Of a stretch of DNA of 10,169 nt, positions 7,017 through 10,169 are shown in pieces. The notes below the pieces were generated by a model that did no database searches, was not told the DNA's origin, and saw nothing but the letters and a program-made list of their open reading frames with translations. The position numbers and the translations under genes are program-made. Positions within the stretch are counted from its first letter, which is position 1. Each line of letters opens with the position of its first letter. The stretch comes from Erysipelotrichaceae bacterium (lineage in GTDB: Bacteria > Bacillota_I > Bacilli_A > Erysipelotrichales > Erysipelotrichaceae), in assembly GCA_017511325.1 (NCBI GenBank), contig JAFWKS010000453.1, positions 1 to 10,169 on the forward strand, in the 5' to 3' direction.

Positions 7017-8050
7017 AATGTCTCACTATATGCCATGATGAATGGAGCAACGCCCTTGACTTCGTTTACCGAAATATTCTCGGACATGTAATATTCAAAT
7101 GATCCGTCACGTTTCTTGTTGTCAAGACCACCGACCTGACAGATATTGTAGAGGTTCCTTCCGTCAAACTGCTTATCAAGGATCACATTAAAGACATCTT
7201 TACCGACTTTGTCATCATCGATCATGCCAAGCTTCTTGCCTTTAAGGACACCATAGACAAACATGGCTGATCCCGATGTCTCAAGATAGTTGTGAGCTTT
7301 TCTGATATCGACAAGCTGATACAGCATGCCGTCTTCAAGATATCTGCTCAGGCCTTCTATCTCCTTATTCAGGATATCCTTGCAGATATCAAGGCCAAGC
7401 TCCTCATAGATATCAACAGCCGCCATCATCACCCAGCCGCAGGCTCTGCCCCAGACGTTAGGTGACTTGCCTGTCTTTTTGTCAGCCCATTGCATTACTT
7501 TGGCTTCATCGTAGGCGTGAACGAACAGTTTCCTGTCTTCATCATAAAGTCTTCTGACCAGTGTATGGAGCTGCTTATCGACATCTTCCTTGCTTTCATC
7601 GATTCCAAATTCCTTTGCATACATAGCGACATAAAGTACGCCCATGTAGATGCCATCCATCCAGATCTGGTTAGGATAGATCCGCTTGTGCCAGAAAGAA
7701 CCTTCAGAGGTCCTAGGATGTCTTTGCATCTGGCCATACATCTCATCAAGAGCCTTCTTGAATCTTTCTTCCTTGCAGTCTCTGTAGAGCTTTATCAGAC
7801 CGATGCCCGGGCAGACATCATCGATCGAATAATCTTCCGGATCATAATTGCTGATGACACCGTCCTTAGAGATCATCGAATCATAAAAACGATAGACAAA
7901 ATCATAGTATTTCTTGTCGCCTGTCGCCTTATACATGTCATAGATGGCTGTCATCAGGATGCCGTCTTCATAGCACCAAATGCCTTTTTTGTATGGCACA
8001 AAATCATCCATGTATTTATCGATATACTTATTGATCATATTGTTATCCAT
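7013..8050 (-). CDS. GH105 unsaturated rhamnogalacturonyl/galacturonyl hydrolase (YteR-like)
   Basis: This 345-residue cytoplasmic (alpha/alpha)6-barrel enzyme should cut the 4,5-unsaturated galacturonate from the non-reducing end of lyase-made oligosaccharides. Family landmarks are WCYEDGILMTA at 25-35, the catalytic segment QIWMDGIYMGVLY at 128-140 with the likely general acid Asp132, SPNVWGRACGWVMMA at 196-210, the NYLETSGSAMF segment at 254-264, and the C-terminal SENISVNEVKGVAPFIMA. Length is close to YteR of Bacillus subtilis. No signal peptide is present. An AAGGGGG ribosome binding site precedes the ATG at 8050, which overlaps the preceding gene's stop by 8 nt; an ATG four codons later (8038) is a less supported alternative. 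The released uronate converts spontaneously to 5-keto-4-deoxyuronate, the KduI substrate in the same operon. Preference for rhamnogalacturonan over homogalacturonan products is inferred from the CE12 neighbour. Confidence 0.95.
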   Translation of the reverse strand: MDNNMINKYIDKYMDDFVPYKKGIWCYEDGILMTAIYDMYKATGDKKYYDFVYRFYDSMISKDGVISNYDPEDYSIDDVCPGIGLIKLYRDCKEERFKKALDEMYGQMQRHPRTSEGSFWHKRIYPNQIWMDGIYMGVLYVAMYAKEFGIDESKEDVDKQLHTLVRRLYDEDRKLFVHAYDEAKVMQWADKKTGKSPNVWGRACGWVMMAAVDIYEELGLDICKDILNKEIEGLSRYLEDGMLYQLVDIRKAHNYLETSGSAMFVYGVLKGKKLGMIDDDKVGKDVFNVILDKQFDGRNLYNICQVGGLDNKKRDGSFEYYMSENISVNEVKGVAPFIMAYSETL

Positions 8051-8873
8051 TCTCTAACCCCCTTATGTATTCAATAGATGTTTTTATATCCGCCCCTGTT
8101 ACGCCTTCTAAGATCAAGATCGCCTCAGGCAGTTCTTCTTTTATCCTTTTGAGGTAATACTTCCAGTTCATGATGCCCTGACCGATACCACACTGCACCA
8201 GTTTTCCATCAGTGACATTGTAGTCCTTGAGATGGAAAACTCTGATCTTATCCTTGAACAGTTCAAGACATTCATCAAAGATCCTGTCGGCGTCTTTATA
8301 ATTATCGATATTGAGGTAATTGTAGACGTCCACTGTGACATCATCGATCTCAGTAAGATCGATCAGTTCTTTTAAGACGAACGGTTCATAGACTGTATGG
8401 GCATAAGCGCCTTCGATGATCGGTCTGGCTTTAAAGATGTTCCCGTATTTTTTTAGGCCCTTGACTGTTTCGACGACTGTATCAAAAGCTTCTTTGGTGT
8501 GATTGTATTCATTGAAGGTCCACTTGTCGCCATTGGCGCTCCCGGTCTCCGAACCCACGAGCTGACAATCAAATACTGAAGCAGTCTCCAGACACTGTTT
8601 AAAGTACTCGATCCCGTTGATGCGCTTTTCTTCATCCGGATGGATCATGTTGAAGTAGGCACCGATCATCCCGACATTGATGTCATCCTTCTTCAGTTTC
8701 TCAGACAGTTCAAGAAGAAAGTGCGGTTCGATCTCGAAATCCTTGAAGGCCTTCTTGTAGACCAGTTGCAGATAATCAAGATCATACTGTTTGAAACTCT
8801 TTACGAAATCATCGATCGAAGCAAACGGTGCTCCAGGCAGATCGTGACCGCGTATTCCCAATTTTAATCTCAT
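8043..8873 (-). CDS. Sugar phosphate isomerase/epimerase family TIM-barrel protein (AP endonuclease 2 / xylose isomerase-like fold)
   Basis: This roughly 276-residue protein has the xylose-isomerase-like TIM-barrel layout. Likely divalent-metal ligands lie at the ends of barrel strands: Glu154 in PIIEGAYAH, Asp182 in TVDVYNYLN, His214 in VFHLKDYN and Glu256 in LILEGVTG, the usual Glu-Asp-His-Glu set of ketose 3-epimerases, IolE and related enzymes. GIGQGIMNW near 229-237 is also typical. It is therefore probably a catalytically competent sugar isomerase or epimerase, but the substrate cannot be assigned. Rhamnose or uronate derivatives freed from rhamnogalacturonan are candidates by context only. 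Start choice: a GTG at 8879 is in frame but sits on the GGGG ribosome binding site; the ATG at 8873 follows GGGG with normal spacing and overlaps the permease stop as ATGA. It ends by overlapping the GH105 start by 8 nt. Confidence 0.88.
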   Translation of the reverse strand: MRLKLGIRGHDLPGAPFASIDDFVKSFKQYDLDYLQLVYKKAFKDFEIEPHFLLELSEKLKKDDINVGMIGAYFNMIHPDEEKRINGIEYFKQCLETASVFDCQLVGSETGSANGDKWTFNEYNHTKEAFDTVVETVKGLKKYGNIFKARPIIEGAYAHTVYEPFVLKELIDLTEIDDVTVDVYNYLNIDNYKDADRIFDECLELFKDKIRVFHLKDYNVTDGKLVQCGIGQGIMNWKYYLKRIKEELPEAILILEGVTGADIKTSIEYIRGLENG

Positions 8874-9862
8874 AGACACCCCGCGGCTTTTAAGCCATAT
8901 ATTATGATCAGCAAGCTGAATATTGAAAACAAAGTAGTATAGATGACGATCTCACTGGCGAGATCTCCATCACCGTCAAGTTCAGTGGCCATGACGGCAC
9001 TGGCGACGGCTGTCGAAGTCGCAAAGGTCGATACCAGTGAGGCGTAATCAGGTCCATCAAAATCCATCAGAAGATAAGCGACCACCAGCACGAAAGCCGG
9101 ATAGATCAGATTCTTGATCGCCACGATCTTGGCCAGCTTTGCGATGTTGGCAACGCTGTGAGAAAAATCAAGGCTCGCTCCTACCAGAATCAGCGACAGC
9201 GGTGTAGACATCGACGCAAAATAGCCGATGACCTTATAGATCGGATTAAGATGTTCCTTTATAAAGAAGGAAGCTGATGGCACTGCACTTCTGAAAAGCA
9301 ATACCATTATGCCCAGAAAGATCGAGATAATGCACGGATTCTTGGCGATGTTTCTGATCGTCTTGTTCAGCAGTTTCTCACCATCCTTATTTTCGTTAAA
9401 GACGATCAGGGCGATGACTGATAAAACGTTGAATACCGGTATGACAAACATCGACAGCAAGGAGATCCTAGAAGCCGTTGTGGATACGAGCTCGCTCTGT
9501 GTAAACATCATCGAAGCCAGAGGGATCCCGATATAGGCGAAATTGCTGCGGAAGATGCCCTGTATGATGATGCCCTTCTGTCTCTTGTTGTCTGCCAGGA
9601 TCCTGGCGGCAATAACGCCAACCGCAAAATCAAGCAGGATGAAGATCAGTACAAAGACGATCAGTTTTATCGGCAGATCAGCCAAGGAAGAATCATAGAG
9701 ATTCTTGAACAGAGAACTTGAAAGCAGCACGTAAAAACACAGTTTCATGCCTCCGCGCACAAAAGCTTCGCTGAAGAAACCGATCTGTTTAAAGATATAG
9801 CCCATAGCCATCAGAATAGCCATGGGCAGGATTATATTCAGTGAAAAAAGTAGATCACTCAT
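8870..9862 (-). CDS. AEC-family (auxin efflux carrier / malate permease-like) transporter
   Basis: This 330-residue protein has about ten hydrophobic segments (near 6-25, 37-54, 66-88, 98-120, 134-155, 177-192, 209-232, 249-266, 273-293 and 304-323). They fall in two sets of five around a charged central loop (156-175), the usual AEC layout. The N-terminal IILPMAILMAMGYIFKQIGFF and the LILVGASL segment near 225-231 are characteristic. AEC proteins move organic anions by secondary transport. The ATG at 9862 shares one base with the kduI stop (TAATG) and has no clear ribosome binding site, so translation probably restarts from ribosomes finishing kduI. The substrate is unknown; a uronate or its keto-deoxy derivative entering, or acetate or another organic acid leaving, would fit the operon, but direction and ligand are guesses. 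Confidence 0.9.
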   Translation of the reverse strand: MSDLLFSLNIILPMAILMAMGYIFKQIGFFSEAFVRGGMKLCFYVLLSSSLFKNLYDSSLADLPIKLIVFVLIFILLDFAVGVIAARILADNKRQKGIIIQGIFRSNFAYIGIPLASMMFTQSELVSTTASRISLLSMFVIPVFNVLSVIALIVFNENKDGEKLLNKTIRNIAKNPCIISIFLGIMVLLFRSAVPSASFFIKEHLNPIYKVIGYFASMSTPLSLILVGASLDFSHSVANIAKLAKIVAIKNLIYPAFVLVVAYLLMDFDGPDYASLVSTFATSTAVASAVMATELDGDGDLASEIVIYTTLFSIFSLLIIIYGLKAAGCL

Positions 9863-10169
9863 TATCGTAAGTCAGTCATCTTCACGTCATCCATATCATC
9901 AAAATCCTGGTTTTCACCACACATGCCCCAGATGAAAGTGTAGTTCCTGGTGGCACTGGCTGAATGGATAGACCATGAAGGTGAAATAACCGCTTCTTCG
10001 TTGCGCATCACGATGTGTCTGGTCTCAGTTGGCTCGCCCATCAGATGGAAGACGACATCATCCTTGCCGAGTTCGAAATAAAGATAGACTTCCATACGTC
10101 TGTCATGTGTATGACATGGCATCGTATTCCAGACACTGCCTTCACACAAAGTCGTCATGCCCATGACGA
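9862..10169 (-). CDS. kduI: 5-dehydro-4-deoxy-D-glucuronate isomerase KduI (5' end cut by window)
   Basis: The visible C-terminal part, about 102 residues, matches KduI closely in its hallmark segments: [40 protein letters not shown] and [15 protein letters not shown]...DM. KduI isomerises 5-keto-4-deoxyuronate to 3-deoxy-D-glycero-2,5-hexodiulosonate, the step before KduD and KDG. The cupin zinc ligands are visible: the two His of CHTH and the Glu of MEVY, plus the His of WSIHS. The frame stays open to the window edge, and full-length KduI is about 275-280 residues, so roughly 60 percent is missing. The in-frame ATG at 10164 is internal and should not be taken as the start. It is the first visible gene of the enzyme operon; the operon promoter must be beyond the right edge. 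Confidence 0.95.
   Translation of the reverse strand, partial: VMGMTTLCEGSVWNTMPCHTHDRRMEVYLYFELGKDDVVFHLMGEPTETRHIVMRNEEAVISPSWSIHSASATRNYTFIWGMCGENQDFDDMDDVKMTDLR

Noticed and set aside
1398..8867. Plus-strand open frames of 60-195 codons, such as 7490-8077, 6429-6989 and 5738-6136
   Set aside because: All lie opposite well-supported minus-strand genes with recognised motifs, show no domain of their own and have no convincing operon context.
8874..8879. GTG start for the TIM-barrel protein
   Set aside because: The GGGG ribosome binding site touches this GTG; the ATG at 8873 has proper spacing and the common ATGA overlap.
5200..8900. High density of GATC and ATCGAT strings across the enzyme genes
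   Set aside because: They follow mainly from frequent Asp GAT and Ile ATC codon pairs in coding DNA; I see no regular spacing or clustering that would suggest a functional array.
9862..10164. A stand-alone 100-residue protein starting at the ATG at 10164
   Set aside because: The sequence is the C-terminal part of KduI and the frame remains open upstream to the window edge, so this is truncation by the window, not a short gene.
1..10169. Insertion sequences, transposases, integrases, tRNA or rRNA genes, phage genes
   Set aside because: No such proteins, inverted-repeat ends or RNA gene signatures were seen; all coding space is used by the metabolic and transport genes.

Overview
The window looks like a Gram-positive (Firmicutes-type) anaerobe. 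Coding DNA has moderate GC, the one long intergenic gap is very AT-rich, ribosome binding sites are strong GGAGG or GGGG types, and a lipoprotein-anchored Lpl-type ABC importer is present. A 14-base site matches the Firmicutes catabolite-repression (cre) consensus. I cannot name the genus. Every gene lies on the minus strand, so the locus reads from the right end of the window to the left. It is a rhamnogalacturonan/pectin oligosaccharide utilisation locus.

Block 1 (about 10169 to 4835) is a tightly packed catabolic operon. It holds the C-terminal part of kduI (5-keto-4-deoxyuronate isomerase), an AEC-family permease, a xylose-isomerase-like TIM-barrel protein of unknown substrate, a GH105 unsaturated (rhamno)galacturonyl hydrolase, a CE12-type rhamnogalacturonan acetylesterase, and a GH28 polygalacturonase-like enzyme. 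All five junctions overlap, by 1, 4, 8, 4 and 8 nt, which points to one mRNA with translational coupling. None of the enzymes complete in the window has a signal peptide, so degradation is probably cytoplasmic.

The 144-nt AT-rich gap (4691-4834) is the only sizeable non-coding stretch. On the minus strand it holds, in order, a weak AT-rich hairpin that may terminate block 1, a TATAAT -10 box, a near-perfect cre/LacI-type operator just after the expected transcription start, and a strong GAGGGGAG ribosome binding site.

Block 2 (4690 to 1) is the uptake operon. It holds an MsmX/UgpC-type ATPase, a six-helix membrane protein of unknown function that resembles an ECF S-component, an LplB-type permease, an LplC/YtcP-type permease, and an LplA-like lipoprotein binding protein cut by the left edge.

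Together the model is as follows. An extracellular lyase, not in the window, makes unsaturated and partly acetylated oligosaccharides. The ABC importer brings them in. The acetylesterase removes acetyl groups, GH105 removes the unsaturated uronate, GH28 shortens the galacturonate-containing remainder, and KduI channels the released 5-keto-4-deoxyuronate toward the KDG pathway. The parts not explained by this scheme are the six-helix protein inside the importer operon and the TIM-barrel and AEC-permease pair in the enzyme operon.
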